DNA of 24,524 bases from GCA-2686765 sp036012725 (GTDB lineage: Bacteria > Pseudomonadota > Alphaproteobacteria > Rhodospirillales > 2-02-FULL-58-16): contig DASCPW010000082.1 of the NCBI GenBank assembly GCA_036012725.1, forward strand, positions 1-24,524, in the 5' to 3' direction. The position numbers and the translations under genes were made by a program. Shown here one piece after another: positions 15,674 to 22,713 of this stretch. Position 1 is the stretch's first letter; every line of letters starts with the position of its first letter. The notes under the pieces are model-generated. The model was not told where the DNA came from. It saw only the letters and a list, made by a program, of their open reading frames with translations, and made no database searches.

Positions 15674-16318
15674 GTGGTGGAAAGCAAGCAGACGATCCAG
15701 GCCATGGATAGCGAGGCCGAGATAACCCTTGGCCTCCTCAATGCCGTCGAGGAGAACAATTCCCTCACCCAGCGCTCGGTGGCTCAGGATCTGGGCATCG
15801 CGCTGGGGCTCGCCAACGCCTATCTCAAGCGTTGCGTCAAAAAGGGCTATATCAAGGTCCGGCAGATCCCCAGGAACCGTTACGCCTACTATCTGACGCC
15901 TAACGGCTTTGCCGAGAAAAGCCGGCTCACCGCCGAGTACCTGTCGCAATCCTTTAATTTTTTCCGCCTGGCGCGCGACGAGTGCGGAGACCTGTTCGCC
16001 CATTGCGCCAAGCATGGCTGGCGCCATATCGCACTTCTCGGGGTCAGCGACCTGGGAGAAATCGCGACGCTCTGCGCCAGCGAGTTTCCGGTGAACCTCA
16101 TCGGCGTCGCCGATGCCCGGACCGTGACCGGTAGCCATGCCGGCTTGCCCGTGTACCGCGATTTGGCGGATATGGATGGCATCGACGCGGTGATGGTCAC
16201 CGATTTGCTGAATCCGCAAGCTGCCTTCGAGGAGGCCTGCCGGGCCGTGCCGCCCGATCGGGTGGTGGCGCCTCGCTTCATGAAGATTTCCCGGCAAGGA
16301 CCGCGCCTGGTGGAATGA
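15674..16318 (+). CDS. Winged-helix regulator with C-terminal Rossmann-like sensor domain
   Basis: A 214-residue protein. Residues 15-90 form a winged helix resembling the MarR-type regulators found with exopolysaccharide genes (LTQRSVAQDLGIALGLANAYLKRCVKKGYIKV, then a wing and AYYLTPNGFAEKSRLTAEYL). Residues about 110-200 look like a nucleotide- or CoA-binding Rossmann half (HIALLGVSDLGEIATLC, VNLIGVADA, GLPVYRDLADMDGIDAVMVTDL), a fold related to the N-terminal part of NeuD/PglD proteins, so it may sense a nucleotide sugar (inference). The start is GTG with GGGA eight bases upstream; a GTG one codon on and an ATG at 15704 are alternatives. Ten bases separate it from the NusG paralogue. Confidence 0.8.
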   Translation: MVESKQTIQAMDSEAEITLGLLNAVEENNSLTQRSVAQDLGIALGLANAYLKRCVKKGYIKVRQIPRNRYAYYLTPNGFAEKSRLTAEYLSQSFNFFRLARDECGDLFAHCAKHGWRHIALLGVSDLGEIATLCASEFPVNLIGVADARTVTGSHAGLPVYRDLADMDGIDAVMVTDLLNPQAAFEEACRAVPPDRVVAPRFMKISRQGPRLVE

Positions 16319-16328
16319 GGAGGTCCAT

Positions 16329-16832
16329 ATGAAACGCTGGTATGTGGTGCAAACCCGTTTTCGTTGCGAGAACTTGGCCAGGGCCAACTTGCGGCGCCAG
16401 CGCTATGAGGTGTTTCTGCCGCAATATCTGAAACGCAGGCGCCACGCCCGGCGGACGGAATGGGTCAAGGCGCCTTTGTTCCCACGCTACCTTTTCGTCC
16501 GTCTCGACATCGAGACGGCGCGCTGGCTGCCGGTGCGCTCGACCATCGGCGTCCATTCCATGGTCTGCAACGGCGAGATACCGGCGCCCGTTCCGGAAAA
16601 CATCGTCGAGGACATCCGTAGCCGCGAGGACGAAGATGGACTGGTGATCCTGGGCGCCGGGCAGACGTTTAGCAAAGGCCAACCGGTGCAGGTGTTATCC
16701 GGTGCTTTCTGTGATCGCGTCGGCTTGTACGACTGCGTCACCGACGATGAACGCGTCATCATCCTGCTCGACCTGTTGGGCCGGCAGACAAAGGTCCGCA
16801 TCCCGGCCGAGGCGATCTGCGCCTACGCTTGA
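16329..16832 (+). CDS. Specialised NusG paralogue (RfaH-like antiterminator)
   Basis: A 167-residue protein with an NGN domain (about residues 1-100; WYVVQTRFRCENLARANLRRQRYEVFLPQY and PLFPRYLFVRLD) and a KOW domain (about 110-165; FSKGQPVQVLSGAFCDRVGLYDCV). This length and the FLPQ/LFPRYLFV motifs are those of RfaH/UpxY-type paralogues, not the essential NusG that sits beside secE and rplK. Such proteins ride on RNA polymerase and suppress pausing and Rho termination in long surface-polysaccharide operons. GGAGGT precedes the ATG. The gene lies between the winged-helix regulator and an ops-like site, which strongly suggests it acts on the operon that follows. Confidence 0.92.
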   Translation: MKRWYVVQTRFRCENLARANLRRQRYEVFLPQYLKRRRHARRTEWVKAPLFPRYLFVRLDIETARWLPVRSTIGVHSMVCNGEIPAPVPENIVEDIRSREDEDGLVILGAGQTFSKGQPVQVLSGAFCDRVGLYDCVTDDERVIILLDLLGRQTKVRIPAEAICAYA

Positions 16833-16888
16833 AGTCTCGGGCGGACCCGAAATAGGATTTTCCTCCGGGCGGCGCCGTTCACCCGGTC

Positions 16889-16900
16889 TGCGGTAGCGTG
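16889..16900 (+). promoter_or_regulatory. ops-like antiterminator recruitment element
   Basis: TGCGGTAGCGTG at 16889-16900 matches the enterobacterial ops consensus GGCGGTAGCGTG at 11 of 12 positions, including the GCGGTAGC core that forms the small non-template hairpin read by RfaH. It lies on the coding strand in the leader between the NusG paralogue and the first glycan gene, 49 bases before that gene's ATG, as ops sites do in E. coli. The rest of the 16833-16949 leader has no clear promoter, so the site is probably reached by transcripts begun upstream. Confidence 0.75.
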
Positions 16901-16949
16901 GAAATTTTCCAGGCAAAACAAGCAAGTATAAAGGGGACTTTTTGATTAC

Positions 16950-17495
16950 ATGAGCGGCGCTCCCGTTTTCTGGTTTACCGGTCTTTCCGGCGCTGGCAAG
17001 ACGACGGTAGCCGAGGCGGTCAAGGAGTGGTTGGAGAAACAGGGATACAGCGTCCTGATCCTGGACGGCGACGATGTGCGAAACCGCCTTCACAAGCACC
17101 TCGACTTCAACGAGCGAGACATCAAGGAAAACAACTTCCTTATCTGCGGGCTTTGCCTCCAATATAGGGAAGAACACGACGTCATTCTGGTGCCGATCAT
17201 TTCCCCTTACGCCCAGTCCAGGCGCCGCGCCCGCGACAGATTGGGCGAGGGGTTCTACGAAATTTTCTTCAACGCCCGCCTTGCTATAGTCGCCGAAAGG
17301 GACACCAAGGGTCTTTACGCCAAAGCCGGACGTGGCGAGATGGACAATATGATCGGCATTTCATCGTCGACGCCTTATCAGCCGCCGACCAACCCGGACC
17401 TTGTGATCGATACGGCCGCGCAGTCCCCGGCAAGCGCGATCACTGCCTTTAAGGAATTCGTCGTCGACAAGCTTGCTAAAAAAAAGATGTCGTAA
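16950..17495 (+). CDS. APS-kinase-like (CysC-type) kinase with altered substrate pocket
   Basis: A 181-residue P-loop kinase of the adenylylsulfate kinase family: Walker A GLSGAGKTT (11-19), DGDDVRNRL (39-46), IISPYAQSRRRARDRLG, and the RDTKGLYAKAGRGE lid. In APS kinases the DRxENIRR segment contacts APS; here it reads D57-I-K-E-N-N-F-L64, so the Arg after D57 and both later Arg are lost. No ATP sulfurylase gene is in the window. It may still make PAPS for a sulfotransferase, or it may act on another nucleotide, as reported for the CysC-like kinase of Campylobacter capsule phosphoramidate synthesis. It is the first gene after the ops-like site. Confidence 0.85.
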   Translation: MSGAPVFWFTGLSGAGKTTVAEAVKEWLEKQGYSVLILDGDDVRNRLHKHLDFNERDIKENNFLICGLCLQYREEHDVILVPIISPYAQSRRRARDRLGEGFYEIFFNARLAIVAERDTKGLYAKAGRGEMDNMIGISSSTPYQPPTNPDLVIDTAAQSPASAITAFKEFVVDKLAKKKMS

Positions 17496-17503
17496 AGAGG
17501 GAT

Positions 17504-17629
17504 ATGAAATCCGTCATGACTGACAATAACCCTTATAGAAATACCTTTTTCGGCATCGAGCGGTTCAAGATCGAGAACCTCCTCAAGCGGAGCGCTCATG
17601 CGCTGGGCGCTTACAAATGGCAGTTTTAA
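17504..17629 (+). CDS. Hypothetical 41-residue protein
   Basis: A short ORF between the kinase and the dehydratase, eight bases after the kinase stop. It begins MKSVMTDNNPYRNTFFG and ends KWQF; it is basic and aromatic, with no membrane helix. AGAGGG precedes the first ATG by only two bases, or the second in-frame ATG (17516) by 14, neither ideal. It is not a recognisable family and could be a real small protein, a leader-type peptide, or the remnant of a longer gene. Codon use resembles its neighbours, and it fills the gap almost completely, which favours translation. Confidence 0.45.
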   Translation: MKSVMTDNNPYRNTFFGIERFKIENLLKRSAHALGAYKWQF

Positions 17630-17642
17630 TGGAAGGTAGACA

Positions 17643-18644
17643 ATGTTCAAAACCAGCCATCGCATCTTCGTCACCGGAGGCAACGGGTTCATCGGCAAGC
17701 ACTTCATCATCAAGGCCCTTGAGCTCGGCCATGAGGTCACCAACCTGGACCACCTGACCTATGCCGCCGACAAGAAGATGGGGGTATGGTTCTACGAGAA
17801 CCCCAACTACAGCCTCCTGCATGGCGACATCACCAACTTCGGGTCCCTCCCCGAATGCGACATCATCTTCAATTTCGCCGCCGAGTCCCACGTCGACAAC
17901 TCAATCCGTCAGTCGCGCCACTTCACGATGACTAACATCATAGGTGTCCAGAACCTGCTTGAAATGGTGCGCGCCTACGAACCCTCGTTACGGCCGCTGT
18001 TCGTCCACATCAGCACCGACGAGGTCTACGGCGGCAGCCTGACCGAGCGGTTCGACGAGAACTCGCCGCTCAACCCCTCCAATCCCTACGCGGCCAGCAA
18101 GGCGGCGGCGGAGCATATCGTCCGCTCCTATTCGCACACTTACGACATCAAGTACCAGATGATCCGCATGTCCAACAATTACGGCCGGCGGCAATATCCG
18201 GAAAAGCTCATCCCCCGCTCGCTGTTGCGGCTTCTCCACGGCAAGAAGGCGCAGCTCCACGGCGACGGCACCTATCAGAGGGTTTGGCTGCACGTTGAGG
18301 ACGCCGTGGACGCCATTCTGAAGATCATCACCAAAGGCGAGGTCAACACCATTTACAACATCAGTTCCGATGTTGAAATGACCAACAACGAAGTCTTGAA
18401 AACGCTCACCGATATCATGGGACTTGATTTCGATGAACAGGTGGAATACGTGGCCAACCGCCCGGGACAGGACCTGCGCTACTGCATCGACTACAGCAAG
18501 GTGCGGGCGCTGGGCTGGGAGCCCAAAGAGGACTTCCGCGAAGCCCTTGCGGCGATCGTCGAGGAAACCCGCATCGATCCCCACTGGGGCAGCATGGCGC
18601 CGAAACTCGTAGGCCGGCCGGTGCCCTATCCGGAGAAGGCCTAG
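17643..18644 (+). CDS. NAD-dependent 4,6-dehydratase, RmlB-like (extended SDR)
   Basis: A 333-residue short-chain dehydrogenase of the dTDP-glucose 4,6-dehydratase type. The NAD motif is TGGNGFIG (11-18); HGDI and FAAESHVDNSI are family hallmarks. The catalytic set is T125-D126-E127 in STDEVYGG plus Y149 and K153 in NPYAASKAA. SNNYGRRQYPEKLIPR is the sugar-nucleotide region. Where RmlB proteins usually read RDWLYVEDH, this one has QRVWLHVEDA, losing the Asp, so the nucleotide or sugar may differ. The reaction is expected to yield a 4-keto-6-deoxy NDP-sugar for the aminotransferase downstream. AAGG lies nine bases ahead of the ATG. Confidence 0.9.
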   Translation: MFKTSHRIFVTGGNGFIGKHFIIKALELGHEVTNLDHLTYAADKKMGVWFYENPNYSLLHGDITNFGSLPECDIIFNFAAESHVDNSIRQSRHFTMTNIIGVQNLLEMVRAYEPSLRPLFVHISTDEVYGGSLTERFDENSPLNPSNPYAASKAAAEHIVRSYSHTYDIKYQMIRMSNNYGRRQYPEKLIPRSLLRLLHGKKAQLHGDGTYQRVWLHVEDAVDAILKIITKGEVNTIYNISSDVEMTNNEVLKTLTDIMGLDFDEQVEYVANRPGQDLRYCIDYSKVRALGWEPKEDFREALAAIVEETRIDPHWGSMAPKLVGRPVPYPEKA

Positions 18645-18686
18645 GCCGGTTCCAAACCTAATGAAACTCTAGAGGCCAGACAGGGC

Positions 18687-19763
18687 ATGTACTTTCCTTG
18701 GGATCACACGATCATTATCGCCGAGGCCGGCATCAATCACGACGGCGAGCTCAACAAGGCCATGGCCATGGCGAAGGTGGCGGCGGCGGCCGGCGCCGAT
18801 TTCGTCAAATACCAGATCTTCAAGGCTGAAAATGTGGCCATCCCCGACGCTGAAATGTCGTCCTACATCCTGGAGGCTAAGCACGAGAACGAGAATTTCC
18901 AAGATGTCCTCAGGCGCATCGAGCTTTCGGCGGACGATCACAGCGCCGTCAAGGAGACTTGTGACGGCCTGGGCATTAAGTTCCTGTCCACCGCCTTCGA
19001 TCACGATAGTCTTGATTTTTTATGCGACGACCTAAAGTGCGAGGTCATCAAGATCGCCTCCTGCGACCTGACCAACCCTCGTTTTCTGCGTCATGCGGCA
19101 AGTAAGAAGCTGCCCATCATCTTGTCCACCGGAATGGGCGACCTGCCCGAGATCGACGAGGCCATGAAGACTCTGTGCGAGGCCGGCGCTGGCGAGGTCT
19201 GCCTCCTGCACTGCGTTTCCTGGTACCCCTGCCCGGTGGAGATCGCCAACCTGCGCGCCATGGAGACCCTACGTAATCGCTACGGCACGGTCCCTGTCGG
19301 TTATTCGGACCACAGTCTCAGCGCGGCCCTGCCGCCGGCCGCCGTCGCCATGGGGGCCTCGGTCATCGAGAAACACTTCACCCTGGACAACACCGCCTTC
19401 GGACCCGATCACAAAGCTTCGCTTATGCCTGATGAACTCAAGGAGATGGTGCGGCTGATCCGCGATGTCGAGAAGGGCCTAGGCAGTGGCACCAAGGGAC
19501 CCAACGACATCAACGATATCGAGCTCGGCCAGCGGCGCGTCCACCGACGCAGCGTCGTCACCACCCGGCCGATCAGCAAGGGAGAGTCCTTCAACGCCGA
19601 CAACCTCGACCTGCGCCGTCCCGGCACCGGCATTGAGCCAAGACAATTGGACGCCATCTTGGACCGGACGGCGGCTTGCGATATCGCCGGCGAGGTGCTG
19701 CTCCGGCCCCACGACATCGAAGACTGGACCCCGCTGCCGGGCCCCGGAGTAGGCGCTTCGTGA
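18687..19763 (+). CDS. Nonulosonic acid synthase, NeuB/LegI/PseI family
   Basis: A 358-residue enzyme that condenses a 6-carbon amino sugar with phosphoenolpyruvate to make a nine-carbon sialic-acid-like sugar. The TIM-barrel NeuB domain (about 8-250) carries AEAGINHDGELNKA, the VKYQIFKAE substrate strand, KIASCDLTN, STGM, VGYSDHS and the metal-binding EKHFTLD. A C-terminal SAF (antifreeze-like) domain spans about 290-350 (RRSVVTTRPISKGESFNADNLDLRRPGTGI). Residues do not let me decide sialic, legionaminic or pseudaminic acid. The stop overlaps the start of the aminotransferase (GTGA), so translation is coupled. Confidence 0.93.
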   Translation: MYFPWDHTIIIAEAGINHDGELNKAMAMAKVAAAAGADFVKYQIFKAENVAIPDAEMSSYILEAKHENENFQDVLRRIELSADDHSAVKETCDGLGIKFLSTAFDHDSLDFLCDDLKCEVIKIASCDLTNPRFLRHAASKKLPIILSTGMGDLPEIDEAMKTLCEAGAGEVCLLHCVSWYPCPVEIANLRAMETLRNRYGTVPVGYSDHSLSAALPPAAVAMGASVIEKHFTLDNTAFGPDHKASLMPDELKEMVRLIRDVEKGLGSGTKGPNDINDIELGQRRVHRRSVVTTRPISKGESFNADNLDLRRPGTGIEPRQLDAILDRTAACDIAGEVLLRPHDIEDWTPLPGPGVGAS

Positions 19764-20944
19764 GAAAGCCTGCCCTGTTGGGAGGGAAACCGGCGTTTCC
19801 CGAAAAACTCCGACTGTTCCGCCCGACCATGCCGACAGCGGACGAGCTGCGCCCCTATATCGACTCGATCCAAGACAGTGGCTGGCAATCTAACTTCGGC
19901 CCGATCAGCCGCCGGTTCGAGGAGATCCTTGCCGACCGCCTACGGGTCAAGCACTGCCTCACCTTGGCCAACCTGTCGAGCGGCTTGATGTACATGCCCG
20001 CCGCCGCCGGGCTTGATGGCGGCGAAGTCATCGTTCCCAGTTTCACCTTCCTGGCCACCGCCCATTCCATGAAGCTGGGCGGCCTGACACCGGTCTTCGC
20101 CGACATCAACCCGCGGACCCTGACCCTCGATCCGGCCTCGGTAGAGGCCGCCATCGGACCCGACACGGTTGCCATCTGCGGCGTCCATATCTTCGGCACG
20201 CCCTGCGACATTCCCGCCCTGCAGGCAATTTCCGAAAAGCACAATCTGGTCCTGCTGTTTGATGCCGCGCAGGCGCTGGGATCGACCCACAGGGGCGCCC
20301 CGGTCGGGAGTTTCGGCTTGGCCGAGGGCTTCTCGGCTTCTGCCACCAAGATCCTCACCACCCTCGGCGAGGGCGGCTTTATCTGCACCAACGACGATGC
20401 CTTCGCCGACCATGTCCGGCTGGCCCGCAACTGGGGCCAGGGCAGCGACTACAATCCGAAGTTCGCTAGCATCTGCTCCAAGATGCCCGAGATCAACGCC
20501 GCCGCGGGTATCATCGAGATTGGCCGCTTCGAGAACTACCTGGCCGACCGCCGGGCGACCGCAGAGCGGTTGATCGACGGGTTGGGGGCAATCCCCGGGA
20601 TCGGCTTCCCGATTCCCCACGAGGGCGACACCAGCGCCCACAAAGAGCTCCCCATCCTGATCGACGCGGAAGCTTTTGGTATCAACAGCTTCCTCCTCGC
20701 CGAGGCCCTTGACACCGAGGGGATCGACAGCCGGAAGTACTTTCATCCCTGCCTGCATCGAACCGATGTTTATCAGGACACGGACGGTGCGAAGCGGGTG
20801 CCGCTTGACTGTTCGGAATGGGTTTCCAGCCGGATTCTGAGCATTCCCTTCTACACCCATATGGATTCTGGCGACGTAGACCGGCTCTGCGCCGTGGTCG
20901 GCGACCTCCACAAGGCGGTGGCCAACATCCGTGACCGGGCCTGA
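19760..20944 (+). CDS. DegT/DnrJ/EryC1/StrS-family PLP aminotransferase
   Basis: A 394-residue PLP enzyme that puts an amino group on a keto-sugar nucleotide. FDAAQALG holds the D168 and Q171 that contact the cofactor ring, and FSASATKILTTLGEGG contains the Schiff-base Lys K197. PSFTFLATAHS and PVFADINPRTLTLDP are family strands. The start is taken as GTG at 19760, overlapping the neuB stop by four bases, because it yields the usual RKPALLGGKPAF N-terminus; a longer frame beginning at 19676 would run through neuB. It most likely acts at C4 on the product of the upstream dehydratase, as LegC and PseC do. Confidence 0.9.
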   Translation: MRKPALLGGKPAFPEKLRLFRPTMPTADELRPYIDSIQDSGWQSNFGPISRRFEEILADRLRVKHCLTLANLSSGLMYMPAAAGLDGGEVIVPSFTFLATAHSMKLGGLTPVFADINPRTLTLDPASVEAAIGPDTVAICGVHIFGTPCDIPALQAISEKHNLVLLFDAAQALGSTHRGAPVGSFGLAEGFSASATKILTTLGEGGFICTNDDAFADHVRLARNWGQGSDYNPKFASICSKMPEINAAAGIIEIGRFENYLADRRATAERLIDGLGAIPGIGFPIPHEGDTSAHKELPILIDAEAFGINSFLLAEALDTEGIDSRKYFHPCLHRTDVYQDTDGAKRVPLDCSEWVSSRILSIPFYTHMDSGDVDRLCAVVGDLHKAVANIRDRA

Positions 20945-20949
20945 ACGCC

Positions 20950-21672
20950 ATGTCCCTGATCGACGATCTCTTGGTCATCGTTCCCGCCCGCGGCGGCTCG
21001 ACGGGCATCCCGCTCAAGAACATCCGGCCCCTCGGTGGCTTGCCGCTGATCGGATGGTGCGTCGAGGCGCTGAAAGCCGCTGGCATGGACCAGGTGCGGC
21101 GCATCCTCAGCACCGACGTTGAGGAAATCGCCGAGGTCGGGCGGGAACTCGGGCTCGAGGTTCCTTTCCTGCGCCCGGCCGGACTCGCCACCGCCGAGAC
21201 CGGCTTGGTCGAGGTCGCCCTGCACGCCGTTGACTGGATCGAAAGCAACGAGGGCGGTCGGACACCCGGGATCGTGCTTTTGCTGTTGGCGACCCAGCCC
21301 TTTCGTGACCCGGCACAGCTTCGCGATGTCCTCGACCTTTTTGCGAACTCGGAGATAGACGGCGTGATGAGCGTCTACGCCATCGAACGCTCCACCGGTG
21401 TCCTGTTTTACGGCGATAAGACAGGGCGGGTGGAGGCCCTCGGCCCCCCCGTCAAGACCGAACAACGCCATCAGGTGAAGCCCATCCTGACGCCTAGCGG
21501 CTGCTTTTTCTATCTGCGGACCGATGCGCTGCGCGAGCAGGAAACCCTTTATCCGAAAAACGTCCGCGCTGTGGTCACCGAAGGCATAACCAACATCGAT
21601 ATCGACAGCCCCGCCGACTGGGCCCTCGCAGAGGCTGTTTTCGACGCCGGCCTGGCTTGGCGGAAGCCCTGA
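20950..21672 (+). CDS. CMP-nonulosonate synthetase-like cytidylyltransferase (NeuA family)
   Basis: A 240-residue enzyme of the acylneuraminate cytidylyltransferase family, which activates nonulosonic acids with CTP. The P-loop-like motif reads VPARGGSTGIPLKNIRPLGG; LLLATQPFRDPAQL and PSGCFFYLRTDAL are the other family marks, and IDIDSPADWALAE is the typical C-terminal segment. The first Lys of the usual SKGIPxKN is replaced by Thr (T18), while the second (K23) is kept. Length is normal. Its ATG follows the aminotransferase stop by five bases, with no good ribosome-binding site, so coupling is likely. Confidence 0.9.
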   Translation: MSLIDDLLVIVPARGGSTGIPLKNIRPLGGLPLIGWCVEALKAAGMDQVRRILSTDVEEIAEVGRELGLEVPFLRPAGLATAETGLVEVALHAVDWIESNEGGRTPGIVLLLLATQPFRDPAQLRDVLDLFANSEIDGVMSVYAIERSTGVLFYGDKTGRVEALGPPVKTEQRHQVKPILTPSGCFFYLRTDALREQETLYPKNVRAVVTEGITNIDIDSPADWALAEAVFDAGLAWRKP

Positions 21673-21678
21673 GCAGTC

Positions 21679-22713
21679 ATGGAGATGACCATCTTCACCG
21701 CCGGTTCGAAGCGTGTCGGACTGGGACACCTGACCCGCATGCGCACCCTGACGACGCGGCTGAGTTGGAATACGCGGGTCATCACCACGACACCGGACAC
21801 CGCCGTCCTGGTGTTCGCTGGAACCGAAGCCGAAATCGTACCGCTCAAGGAGGGTGGGGAACTGTCCAAAGAGATCATCGAACACAGCCGGGGAACATCG
21901 GTCCTGGTCCTCGATCCGCCCTACCTGCCCGACGATCTCGATGGCTGTACAGGCCCCGCCTGGCAGCTGGTCGCCGACCTGGCTCGTGAAAGGGGCATCC
22001 CGGTGGTCCGCTTTACCGACGAGGAAACCCCTTCGAGGCACAGTTGCGATCTCCTGATCAACGACCACCCCATGGCCTCGGGCTTCGCGGCGGACTACGG
22101 AAGCCTCGGAGGCGCCGATCATGTCCTCGCCGGGCCACGATACTTCCTGATCGATCCCTGCCACGAACGGGCCACGGCCAAGGACGGCGGCCTCGTCGTT
22201 TCTTTCGGGGGGTCCGATCACAACGACATCGTCCAACGCTTGGCGCCGGCACTGGCGGAACTCTCCGCAACACTCCCGGTCCATGTCGTCCTTGGGGTGG
22301 TTTCCGGACTGGATGTGGCGGACCTGCCCGGCCTGACGGTTAGCAAGTCCCTACCGCCTGAAGTCTTCGCGGCAACGATCAAGGGCGCCCGCCTGGCGCT
22401 GACCGCTAGCGGCAACACCTTGTTCGAAAGGGTGTTCCATGGCGTGCCTGGCCTGAGCCTCGCCCAGTTCCCGCGACAGCATCTGATCGGCAAGGGATTC
22501 GAGGAACTTGGCCTGACCCGCCACCTGGGCCTGGGCCTGGAACTCAACGCCAGCAAGCTGACAAGGGAGATCATCGACTTTGTGGAGGACGGCGAGGCAA
22601 TGAAAACGCAAATGCTGGCTTGCAAGGCATTGGATGTGCTCAAGGGCGGACATGAAATACTCTCCGCAATCGCTGGCATGGTAAACGCGGATATGAAATT
22701 TAGCGCTCCATGA
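21679..22713 (+). CDS. PseG-like protein (GT-B-fold nucleotide-sugar hydrolase)
   Basis: A 344-residue protein resembling PseG, which removes UDP from a diacetamido-trideoxy sugar nucleotide in pseudaminate synthesis. It keeps the N-terminal VGLGHLTRMRTL motif with the likely catalytic H17, plus VSFGGSDHNDIV and LTASGNTLFERVFHGVPGLSL as in GT-B nucleotide sites. The RADxS stretch that normally precedes the glycine loop is replaced by TAGSKR, so the Asp is lost, hinting at a different substrate. The C-terminal stop overlaps the acyltransferase start by four bases (ATGA). A glycosyltransferase role cannot be excluded. Confidence 0.8.
   Translation: MEMTIFTAGSKRVGLGHLTRMRTLTTRLSWNTRVITTTPDTAVLVFAGTEAEIVPLKEGGELSKEIIEHSRGTSVLVLDPPYLPDDLDGCTGPAWQLVADLARERGIPVVRFTDEETPSRHSCDLLINDHPMASGFAADYGSLGGADHVLAGPRYFLIDPCHERATAKDGGLVVSFGGSDHNDIVQRLAPALAELSATLPVHVVLGVVSGLDVADLPGLTVSKSLPPEVFAATIKGARLALTASGNTLFERVFHGVPGLSLAQFPRQHLIGKGFEELGLTRHLGLGLELNASKLTREIIDFVEDGEAMKTQMLACKALDVLKGGHEILSAIAGMVNADMKFSAP

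Noticed and set aside
17562..17579. GGTTC-N8-GAACC inverted repeat, similar to the operator-like palindromes
   Set aside because: It has one extra base in the spacer and lies inside the 41-codon ORF within an operon; likely chance unless found conserved.
20851..22284. Open frame of 477 codons on the minus strand
   Set aside because: It lies opposite the aminotransferase, cytidylyltransferase and PseG-like genes, which carry clear family motifs; long antisense frames are expected in G+C-rich DNA.
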